From Closterium sp. Naga37s-1 (lineage: Eukaryota; Streptophyta; Zygnematophyceae; Desmidiales; Closteriaceae), in NCBI GenBank assembly GCA_947471745.1, contig CANJKZ010000008.1, forward strand, positions 4,148,501 to 4,212,500: 64,000 nt of DNA. The letters run 5' to 3'. The notes below the pieces were generated by a model, which was given only the letters and a program-made list of their open reading frames with translations, was not told where the DNA came from and did not search any database. The position numbers were made by a program, and so were the translations under genes. This document shows positions 23,760 through 35,100 of the stretch, piece after piece. Within the stretch, counting starts at the first letter, position 1. Each line of letters starts with the position of its first letter.

Positions 23760-25384
23760 ATGGCGAAGCTTTTGACGGCTCTCTGCGTGATTGCTGTTGC
23801 TTCCGCACTGTTAGTGTTGGGATGCCACGCTCGGCCGCTTTCGTCGTCCTGTGCGTACACCTCATCGACCTAATCCTTTTGCTGCTTTCCGCAATTTATT
23901 TGCATGTTTCAGCACCCGCAGCACGTACCCTCTAAACGTGCTTCTAGTTTCCTGACGACTCTGTTTCTTCCACCGTTTCCCGTTCCCATCAGCTGATGTG
24001 ATTGAATCGGGGGGTCCTCTGGACCAGCTGTGTCCGGCGTGCATGTCGGCGGTGCTTCAGGCGCACATGGTTCTGTCGGCTCCTGACACCGCGGCGGACC
24101 TCATCGACGTCGTCGAAACGTACGCGTGCTCGCAGCTCGACACGGAGAAGGAAGCCAAGGTAAGTCGACTCGCCTTTCTCCGACGCGTGGATTTTAGTAG
24201 CTGAAAAGTTGATCGGGCAAATATTGTTTTTTTTGCACAGGAATAATTTAGAGAGTGGGATCAATACTTGGTAGGCTTGTCCTGGAAATCAAAGGTAGGC
24301 ACGTCGTGCTTTACAACGCATGCGTCCAAGGGATTGTGTTTCCCACTTCGTCTGATTCCTCCTCATTTGACGTTCCTTAGCCTTGTTCGGTTCCCGGGAT
24401 TAGTCATCCCATGCATCTCTTTTCATACTCGATTTTTTTCTTCTTGCCCTTTCTCAGTGCGACGCGCTCGTGGAGCAATACGTGCCGCTAGTCATTGCTG
24501 AGATGGATAACGAAATCACCGTCGACAAAGTCTGTGTGCGGTTCCATATCTGCCCACCGAGTCCTGATGAGCCAAATTCAGCCGTCGATCTGACCCCAGC
24601 AACTCCAAAAGACATCCTGGCGTACACCATCCAGGAGGCGCTTCTGGGGGAGGCTGTATCTGACCCCGAGGACGTGGCAGGTGCAGCGGATGTGGTCGGC
24701 GAGGTGGCTGCTGTGGATGATCAGAATGCGCTGCAAAACCGGGAGGACTGTGTGGCGTGTCTCATGATGGTGCGGGTGATCAGGAAGAGGCTGTCGGACC
24801 CCAAGATGCAGGTGATTTGCCTGAAAGCATAAGAGCGTTGGGTGGGCAGGGGGAAGGACTGAGATGGGTGGGATGCAGTATGGGGAAGAGTTAGGAAGGA
24901 GCAATGACCACTGTGTGTGTGTGCATGTGTGCATGTGTGTGCTTGGTTGAAATTTGACTTTTGAGCTCTGTCTTGACTCTGTCCCCTCATCCTCACCAGG
25001 CACACATCATGGACTTCGTTATTGGAAGGTGCAACAAGCTGGCCAATGAGAGTCTCACAGCTGAGGTAAGTCCATACTCAGTCCAGCACATCTTGTCAGC
25101 TACCTTACTTTCGCTCTCCAGCCCATTGGTCCTGGTTCATCAATTGTTATCAACTTGTACGTCCTCCCACCTCACTGTGTTTCCCACAGTGCATCAGCGC
25201 AGCCCAGGACATCCTGCCGGTTATTTTCGAGGAGCTGCCCAAGGTGCTGGACCCCAAGAAGGTCTGCAAGAAGTCTGGCCTGTGTTCCTCGCTTGCCCCG
25301 GTTGAGGGTATGGTGGTTGCTGGACACAGTGATGAGGACGCCAAGCTTCCGCTGCTGCTTCAGCTGCCTTCAGAAATGAACTAG
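23760..25384 (+). CDS. Secreted saposin-B-type protein with two saposin domains
   Basis: Five exons: 23,760-23,850, 23,993-24,159, 24,458-24,811, 25,000-25,065 and 25,190-25,384, all GT-AG and phase-consistent, giving 290 residues. The start MAKLLTALCVIAVASALLVL is a signal peptide. Saposin domain 1 covers about residues 38-120 (LCPACMSAVLQAH, YACSQLDTE, CDALVEQYVPLVIAEM, VCVRFHIC) and domain 2 about residues 185-275 (DCVACLMMVRVI, IGRCNKLAN, ECISAAQDILPVIFEEL, VCKKSGLC). Each has the six-cysteine pattern of saposin B types 1 and 2. By family knowledge such proteins act in the vacuole or outside the cell, binding lipids and helping lipid hydrolases. The linker between the domains is acidic. 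It starts about 690 bp after the outer Copia 3' LTR and, unlike its four neighbours, shows no duplicated exons. The family call is firm; the exact substrate is unknown. Confidence 0.92.
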
Positions 25385-26189
25385 TGCAGAGGGGATGTCA
25401 ATTTGTCAAGACGGATTTTGTATAGGTGGTAAAGAGTTGCTTGCCAGGGCAAATTGGTTGATCCAACTGAACTGGGTACTGACAGCTGAAGCTGAGTTAG
25501 ACCAGCCTCAGTTCTGTATATACAGTTTGTAATCTGAGTGCGTTAGGAATTGGATACCTTTTTTTTTTTAACTGTTTTATGGCAGCTTTCCCTCCCGGGT
25601 TTTTGCCGGAATGGATAGGGTATGTAGGTTCCTGCATTTCCCATCCCACTTGAATTTCCACGTCTTATTTTTGTCGATATACTGGTAGGCCTAATCGTCA
25701 CTGGTTCGTGTATCGATATTCTCACTTCGGGTATCTGGGTCCCGCCAATTTTTCTGCGTTCAAACTTTCAAATTGACGCCTCGGCTGAATATTTTTGAGC
25801 GTGTGACCACAAATGTTTTCGTCCAACCGAAACTCAAGAGCAACACCCCTTTCTCGGATCTGCTTTGCAGATCGTGCCCGGCAAATATCTGGCTTCATAC
25901 TGGAGTCGAATGCTGTACGGGCTGGGCATCACAAAAAGGATGGAGTGGAGACAGAATTGAGGAACAAAAACGAAACCCAGGTCTCCTCGTGAGCTTCAAG
26001 CTGCTGTGTGACCTTTGGGAGGGATGATCACCTGACTCTCTCTTCCGATTCTGTCTGGACTGGCATATTGCTCACCTTCTGTCCACCGTAGTCTGTCTGG
26101 TCTCCAGCCATTATTCAGTCCTGAACCCGGGTTAAGTCGGCGTACGCTTACCGTTTCGATTAGCATTTACAAGTGTTGTGCTGATCGAA
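25385..26189. other. Intergenic between the saposin gene and the chromomethylase
   Basis: This contains the saposin 3' end and the likely promoter and 5' leader of the chromomethylase. No coding domain is seen. AGATCTGCTTTGCAGATC-like symmetry occurs at about 25,857-25,874 (GATCTGCTTTGCAGATC), a short hairpin. Confidence 0.4.
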
Positions 26190-29100
26190 ATGGTGGGAAA
26201 ACGGAGTTCAGCAGCCACGACGGCGGCGTCACCTGCTCGGCAGGTGAGGCGATGAAGCTGGCAGTTGGGTCACGAAAGCTTGGACGTGCACTTGCAAATG
26301 TAGATGAATGCACAAATTAGAAATGTTTTCCGAGGTCACCAATAGTTGCTGTTTGTTCAGGCAGAGTTTGCAGAAAACAAGGAATGTAGTACCATGCGGC
26401 CCTTGGTAGTGTTTGCTCTGATGCTACGCTGACAGGTATCTCGCTCTTCAGATGCACTATAACAATCATCGTCAGTGGACAGTATCAAGCGGAGGTCGTC
26501 GGGAGGGATACAAAACGCGTGTGTTTAGTATACCTTTGAGTCGACTCAAAGAGATGTCTGTGGACAGTGGCTAACGCTGCTCAGGCGGAGGTCGTCTGAG
26601 TTGAGGGATACATAAGGGAAATGCAGCCTCTATGGCTGCACGAAGCGTTCTTTTACAATGACTCTGTACGGCTTCACGAACTGCTGCATAATGCGTCGCG
26701 ACTCGCACGCAATCGGATCTAGCGTCTACTGGATTGATGTAGTCCCGACTTAGACTGCATCGCGGTTTGATACATTCCTGAAAGAAAAGGAACCTTATTT
26801 TGTAGTCTCAAGAATTCCCTTGCGAAATGTGTCCTGACTCATGAATTCCCACAGAGGCCTCCAAGGCGTTCCGCAGCTCGTGCTCCTCCAAACGGAGCTG
26901 CTTCCTCCTCTCCTGCCTCCGCTTCTGCGCGTTCCCCTGCTTCTTCGTCAAAGAGAAAGCCAAGGAGAAGGGTCGACAAGGACGAAGAGGCCCGGATGGA
27001 AGCTAACAAGAAGGCTTCAAAACTGAGGAAAACGGCGGACGAGGAGATGGACGAGGTGGAGGAGGTGGATGAGGTGGATGAGGTGGATGAAGAGGAGGTG
27101 ACGGTGGTGAAAGGGAAGGGGAAGGCAAAAGTGAAGGAGGTGGACGAGGAGGTGGAGGAGGAAAAGGAGCAGGAGGGCGAGGATGCCTCTGTGGAAGAGA
27201 AGGACGTGATTCCGAAGCGGGAGGCGAATGCACGGTGGCCAGAGCGGTGCAAGGAGGTGAAGGGAGTGAAGCACTACTCGGCAGTCACCATGGACGGTCA
27301 CCTGTACAAGCTCGGCGACGATGTTACTGTGCAGGTTTGTGTGACAGTGTCGGGCCTTGCAGCCATGACAGGTTCTTTGCCACCCTCTCGTATTTGTTCA
27401 CTGCATAGCAGCAGCGTTTCCCAACTGGTATTCAGGTTCTTCTGACCGCTGAGCTCCTCCCGATCCGCCTTTCAGAGCCACCTGACGCCCGATCTTGACC
27501 ACCCACTGGAAAAAATGAAATTTCCTATCCAACCCGAGTGTCTTCTTTGAGGGTAGGGCGAGCCCAAGCGCTGATACGGTACAGAAAGTTATCAGGCCTG
27601 TCAAGGGATATATATATATATATATATACTTAAGTTAAGCCAACTCACAAGTGTATCTTTCCATTCTACCCGTGTGTTGTTGTGGTGACAGGGCGAGCCC
27701 AATGGTCATGACTTCATGGGTACGATCAAGGAGATATTCAAGCCCGCCAAGGGAGAAGTGTCATGCTTGCTGCGCTGGTACTTCCGGTACAGCGATACGG
27801 TGAGTGCTCTCATGCTAATTCTGCTGAGATGAGAGTGCGCTGACTGCCAGTGCTTCTTTCAGCTCTCAATCACGTTGAACAAGTTGCTCCTAGTCCCTTC
27901 CTTCTCAACACGGCGGGTGCTCTGATGCCAAATCTGCTGCACCACCAGTGTGAACGCTCTGACTGCCAGCGCTCCTCATCAGACCTGTTGCACTCCCTTC
28001 CCCCTTCCCTTCCTCCTTCCCCCTCCTCTCGTCTCCCCTTCCCCTTCTTCGTTCTCTTCTCCCCCTCTCCCTCCCCTTCACGCTGCTCCGGCCTCCCCCC
28101 TACCAGGCGATGGGGGCGTTGGGGGACGGCATTGTGGATCCGCGCTTGTGCTTCTGGTCGCGGGAGACGGACGACAACCCTGCCAGTTGCATCACAGGGA
28201 GGGTCAGAGTCAAGCGAGTCAAACCTCCGGTACGATGAACCTAGACACGCCCTTACGGGGGGCGTTGGGAGCGGTATTGTGAATCCGCACGTGTGTGTGC
28301 TTCTGGTACGATAAACCCGTGCATGTGCTCTCAATTATTTCCCCTTGTGCATCAGCACCACATGGACCACCCATCATACCAGTAGACACAAACCACATGT
28401 ACCACCCATCATACCAGTAGACACAAACCACGTGTACCACCACATCTACTTCAGTAAGAGCCTATGGAGCCGTTGAATATACCAGCAGATGCGGACTACA
28501 TGTATTACCACATGTACTCCTACGACTTTGCCTCCTTTGACTTCTCTTCCGAGCCCTCTCCCTCTACCTTGTGTTTCTGCGCCCACACATCAGTCCGGCC
28601 CCAAGGAGCCGCTGGACATACCAGCAGACGTGGACTTGGTGTACCACCACATGTACGCGTACGACTTCGCCTCCTTCTCCGACATTCCCAATGATGAGTG
28701 TACGTGTGACTCGCTGCTGCCTTCAAGTTTTGAGACGTCTCAAAACTCGTACGACTTTGCCTCCTTCTCCGACATTCCCAATGATGAGTGTAAGTGTGAC
28801 TCGCTGGTGCCTTCTGGAGGTCAAAGCGTCAATCACCTGTGGTGTTTTCTGAAGGTCAAAGTGTCAACGACCTGTGGTTTCTTCTGTGAGTCAAACCGTC
28901 CACTACCTGTAACTCTATGCCAGCAAGGGTGATTATGAGAAAGTGCAAATCTGTGTCTTTATCGTGTGTTTGTGCGCCCTCATTCCAACTCCCCACAGGC
29001 GAGCAAAATCTGGATTGCCTCCCTGACCCGCCGGCCGTCCACCCACCTGGATCGAACGGGGTGATTGGAGGGGGAGAGGGCGAGAAACACGAGGTGGAGA

Positions 29101-32100
29101 GGAAGGCCAAGTGCAATGGAACGCGTGGGGGAGATGGAGGGGAGAAGGCCGTGCAGAGCAAGGAGGAGGAGGGGGCTACTGGGAAGGATGAAGGTGATCT
29201 GAAAGATGAGTGTGTTGATGCAGAAGGGGGAGGAGGGAGAAGGGGCGGTGAAGCCAAGATAGTGGAGGGTGTTGGAGGGGATGTTGGAGCGAGTGTGAAA
29301 ACGGGGGAGGGGCAGGGCGCAGGCGAGGGTGAGGTCGGTAAGAAGCTAGGAGGAGGTGAGGAGGAGGGCAGTAAGGGACAGGGGGGAGGCGAAGGGGCGG
29401 GTGGTATAGAAGTGACTCCTGAAGGATCAGGGGGAGTGAATGGGCTCGAGGAGCTGGAAGATAAGAAGGCAGATGGGAAGACAGAAGGCACAGCGGTCGA
29501 AGGTGTAAAGGTGGAGAGTGGTGGGGCAGTGGGGGGTGTGAGTGAGGTGGGAGGTGATAATCAGGAGAAGGGCGAGGGAGGAAAGGGGGAAAATGGGAAG
29601 GGAGAGGAAGGAAAGGGGGAAAGTGAAAAGGGAGAGGAAGGGAAGGAGGTGGAAGGGAAAACATTTGTGAAGGTTGAAGATCCTGCGGTAGGCAGTATGA
29701 AGGTGGAGAGTGAGGGGGCAGTGAATGATGCTGGTGAGACGGGAGATAGTCAGGAGAAGCGCGATGAAGGGCGGGGAGAGAATGGGAAGGGAGAGGACGG
29801 AAAGAAAGAGGAAGGGAAAGGTCCAGCTGGAAAGGTTGAAGGCACAGCAATAGCTGGTATGCAGGTGGAGAGTGGTGGGGCAGTAGAGGGTGCAGGTGTG
29901 GTGGGAGATCAGGAGAAGGACGAAGAAGGGAAGCAAGAAGAAGGCACGGGAGAGGAAGGAAAGGGAGAGCAAGGGAGGAAGGAAGAAAGTGAGGGGCACG
30001 AGACGGAAGAGGGCGGCAAGGAGGATGAAGGAGAGCAGACGAGCAAAGCTGCATCTGGCGGCAAGAAGGGTCGGCTGTCGGGAGGTGGGGCTCGGACTGC
30101 TGCCGCCCCTGCTACAGTGACTCTCCCGCCCCAGACCATGCGTCTGAAGATGCTGGACATGTACAGTGGCTGCGGTGCCATGTCCACGGGGATTGAGATG
30201 GGCGGCACTCCCAGGGGCGTCACCATAGACACTGTGAGTCAGGCACTGGGATGGGATGTGTGAATCCGAAGCCCTCACACTTATTTGATTGTTTCGTTGG
30301 AGAAAGGCCTGCGTTACATGAGTCCATCTCACGCCGTTTACGGCCGTTAATCCTGTTATTGCAGTTACCGCCGGTTGTCTTCAAATGCGCCCCTCTCATG
30401 CTGTTACTACTGCTGCCATGACTTTGCTTGCCCCGTGTGATGCCATTGCCGTGCTGGTCTGTGTGTGGACTTCAACGCAGATGCACGCGTATTTTGAGCT
30501 GACTCAAATTATTGCCGGTTACCTTCAAACGTGCCCCTCTCTTGCTGTTACTGCGGTGACTGTGCTTGCTGTGTGCGTGCCCCGTGTGATGCAGTGTTGG
30601 TCCGTGGACTTCAACGCGGCTGCATGCGAGAGCATGAAGTACAACCACCCGCTCTGCCAGGTGTGTACACACCCGCCAGACGCGTGCAACCACTCCTGTT
30701 TTGTTTTGTAGTGCAACGCAAATGGACATGCTTTTGGGTGATCCTTGAGATTCTAAACAGGCAGGTTCTTACGCGTCTATCTCCAGTATGGGAACAATGA
30801 AAAACAGAAAGAATCTATTGCAACACTTTGTGCCTTGATTCTGCGATCAAAAGCATCCCTTTCAAACACTGCTGTCCTGCTTTTTACCCCCCTCTATCCT
30901 CACTCCTTCCCGTTTCCATGTCGTCGTCGCCTCGAGCCCAATGGGCTGATGAGCTCTCACTGCTGCTTCTGAAAGAGCCATGCACGCACTTAACTCCTGG
31001 GCTGGTCCTACCGCTTCCTTCTGCCGAGCTGGTTTTACGCACCCGAACAATGCACCCCCTTGACTTTCCCTCACGGCTCCTGCCTTTCCTCCTACTCCCA
31101 TCCCATCCTCCCCCATCCTCCCCTTCTCACACTTCTCGCCGCCTGCTCAGGTGCGCAATGAGACTGCAGACGAGTTCCTGGTGATTCTGAAAGAGCTGCC
31201 GTCCCTGCTGGAACGTTACTCTGTGAGCTCAGCAGCTGCTGCTGATGCAGTGTTCATGGATGGCGAGAAAGGCGGTAAGGCTGTTGCGCATAAACATAAG
31301 GTCGTGCACCACTCGCATCACCAGCACCAGGAGCAGCAGCAGGAGCAGCAGCAGCAGCAGCAAGAGCAGGAGCAGGGAGGTGAAGGGTCAATGGCGAAGG
31401 TGGAAAACACCAAAGAGGTGGAAATGGGAGATGCGGAAGAGGCTGCAGGGAAAAAGGAGGAGTTAGAGGAAGTGATGGAGGAGGTAGAGGACGAAATAGA
31501 GGAGGTGGAGGAGAGAGGGAGGGGGAAGAGGAAGAGGAGGGCATCAGCTGAGAAGGGCGAGAAGGCGAGGACATCAGGCCGGAACAAGAGGCAGAAGGAG
31601 GGACAGCAGAGCAATGGTGCTCCCAGCAATGTCAACTCTGGGAAGGAGATGGCGAAGGCGGAGGAGGATGAGAGCAGTGATGAGGAGGTTGACGAGGGGG
31701 AGTTTGAGGTGGGGCGGATTGTCGGGGTGAGGTACATTGCTGCCACGGAGAAGGGACGGCCAGCTGGCATTTACTTCAAGGTGAGATGAATTGCAGCGAG
31801 ACGTGAGTTGGACCCTTGTTCTCTCTTGCTTCTATGCTTGACGGCTGCAAATGTCCTCAATTCCCAACTCCTGCATCTTGACTGGCTTATACTCCTCTCT
31901 GGTTCCTTCTCCCTTTGCTGTTCCCCTCCGTTTTAGATCTGAGTAGTTGCATACAGGTGGATTATGCGAGGAGATGCACATGTGCTGTTCTTGCCCTCTG
32001 CACCGCGCTCAACCTACGCCTGTGTTGGGGATATTCGGTCTCTTATCTGCAGGTTCAGTGGAAGGGGTACGGACCAGAGGAGGACACCTGGGAAGGGGAA

Positions 32101-35100
32101 GACAGTCTCAGGTGAGTGCTCTATGCCACATGTGGTGGCTTTCTTGGTCAGCTCAAGAGCATCAGGTGAATGACTTTTGAGACGTCTCAAAAGACGACTT
32201 TTGCGACGTCTCAAAAGACACCTGGGAAGCAGAAGAGAGCCTTGGGTGAGTGCTGTATGCCACATGAGGTGGCTTTCTTAGTCGGCTCAAGAGCATCAGG
32301 TGAATGGTCACTACCATACCAGAATCGGTTGTGCCACCAAACTATACCAGGCCATGCTATGCCAAGGCAACCAACAGTAGGACGTTCACCTGCCCCGAAC
32401 CAGTTTGGACCTTTTCTGCTTGCTTTCTTTCCTGTTCAAGGAAAGCGTGGTGTGAGCACACTCTATCATCGCACAACATGATGTGCCATGCCATGTCATG
32501 CCAACCAGTCGCTTACAGCAAATTGTCATAATTTATCAAGAACATTGCAATGGCATAACCATGGCAACACAATGCCATCTGCGCATGCGCTCTCTGTTGC
32601 TTGTTGCTGCAGCTCGTGCAAGCCGGCTATCAGGGACTACCTGGTGGAGGTCAAGGAGAAGAAGCTGCTGCCTCTGCCGGTAAGAAGGGCATACTTGCAG
32701 GTGCTGCCTCATGTCTTAATTGTTGCTGCAGCTCGTGCAAGCAGGCAATTCGGGACTACCTGGTGGAGGTGAAGGAGAAGAAGCTGCTGCCTCTGCCGGT
32801 AAGTAAGAAGTGCATAGGTGTTACCTTGCCTCAGCTCTTGTTTCTTCGTTGCTGCAGTACCCATGCAAGCAGGCTATCCAGGACTGCTCCCAAAGACTAC
32901 CTAGTGGAGGTCAAGGAGACGAAGCCATAGCCGGTACTGCTCCCGTAGCCGGTACGAGGCGCATAGACGCTGGTAAGCTGCTCCCTGCTCTTGGTTCTTT
33001 GTTGCTGCAGCTCGTGCAAGCAGGCTGGGACCGTCTGGTGGAGGTGAAGTGGAAGACGTTGCTCCCTTTGCTGGTGAATGGCGCACAGCTGCTGCTAGTG
33101 CTGTCTTAGATCCTGGTTGTTTGTTGCTGCAGCTCGTGCAAGCAGGCTGGGACCATCTGGTGGAGGTGAAGTAGAAGAAGCTGCTCCCTTTGTTGGTGAA
33201 TGGCGCACAGCTACTGCTGGTGCTGTCTTAGATCCTGGTTGTTTATTGCTGCAGCTCTTGCAAGCAGGTTACTGCCACCTTGCAGCGCGTTTGATGGTAA
33301 TGCTTTTCTGTCAAAAGACCAGCACTGGGAATGTTCGATTGATCCTACAGAAGGGTTACAGGCTCGTTGGCCTAGGCGGTTATGAGCGCACTGATCCGCT
33401 ACTTATCAAGCCTTTTTATCCCAGTGGTCTAATGTTTGGGATTTCTGACATAGTATAAGAACGAAAGTCGCGGGTTCAAATTTCCATGTGTGCACACGCT
33501 GGCGCTGCCATTGTGCCGTGTTCTAGGGCATCCTTGTGAGGAGGGGTGTCAAAAGACCAACACTGGGAATGCCTGGGGGGTTATGAGCGCTCTGACCCGC
33601 TATTTAACAAGGTTTTTTATCCAAGTGGTCTAGTGGCTCAGATTCTGACATTTTCTCCACCCACCCCAATCCCACGGCAGGGCGATGTGGACATCATCTG
33701 TGGAGGCCCCCCCTGCCAGGGCGTGAGCGGCTTCAACCGCTTTCGCAACACGGAGGACCCGCTGGCGTGCGAGAAGAACCGGCAGCTGGTGGTGTTCATG
33801 GACCTCGTGGGGTGGCTGGCGCCCACGTGGGTGCTCATGGAGAACGTGGTTGACCTCATGAAGTTCAAAGAGGGCATACTAGCTAAATACGCCATCGCCC
33901 GCCTCGTCGCCATGGGCTACAAGGTGAGCTGGGGTGGGGGGAAGGGGGGGAGAGGGGTGCGGGAGGGTACGCGTGAGGAGGCACGAGGGTACGTGTGAGG
34001 GGATGTCGCAGAAGGCTGTCTCGCCAAATTCGCCATCGCCCGCCTTGTCGCATGGGGTACAAGGTGAGCTGGGATGGCGGGAGGGGGGCGGGAGGGGGAG
34101 GGTACGTGTCGACCACTATCTTCATAGGTTTGCTGGAGTTTTTCACAAAAATCACCAACTGTTTTGCACCAACATAACTCTCAAGGCCCCCAATAAACAG
34201 TTGCGTCTATTTTTCTTCACCGCTCCCTTTTCCCCTCCCTGCAGTCTCGCACGGGGATCATTGCCGCCGGGTGCTTCGGAGTCGCTCAGTTTCGCCTCCG
34301 AGCATTCTTCTTCGGCGCCTTGAATGGCCATGTATGTAAATATTCACATTCTTCTGTGATGAAATTTTTGTTGTTGATATGCATTTTCTTTGCCCATTAT
34401 ACAGAGGGGGGTGTAGCACACGCTACTCTCGAATCACGTCTCCCAAGGCGAATAATGGTTTGACTCTAAGGGACGTCTGACCGTCACTCCTCCCACTCAT
34501 GCTGTCTTAGCCAAGCCTCCCTTTTGTCATCATCTGATGCATGTGTGGATCAGTGCTCATCCCCATTCCCCGTGCATCCCCTGCTCATCCCCCTCGCCCC
34601 CCATTTCCCCCCTTCCCCCCAATCCCCTTGCCTCCCACCCCTTTCAATCCCTTCCCCCCTCCCCTCTTCTCCACCTTCTCCATCTCAGGCGCTTCCGAGC
34701 TTCCCCTTACCCACACATCTCGTCGCGAAGGAAAGAGGCACCGTGCCCACGCGCTGGATGGTGAGTGCTGACTGTCTGTGATTGCCCACGAGCTTTTAAT
34801 GAAGGACCTTTCTTCTTGAAAATTTCTTCGTTACAATCAGGCCGACAGTGCACTTACATTCTTTCCAGGTGAACCAAGTCCCATGATGTCGTTTGTTTCT
34901 GTCGGTGTTTATGATGCTGCAGAGGAACTTTGTTGGGTGGGAGGAGAAGTCTCCCGTGCTGAAGACGCTGAAGCCTGCACTCGTGCTAAAGGACGTGATA
35001 TCTGATCTCCCACCGGTGAGAGCTCACAGTAGCTGTTGTTCGGATAATGTGACCAGCACTCGTTTTGATATCAAGTGTTTTTGTATGAATGAATGGGTTG

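Noticed and set aside
29176-30332. Long minus-strand frames opposite chromomethylase exon 6
   Set aside because: They are mirror images of the purine-rich K/E/G spacer and have leucine/proline/serine content without domains.
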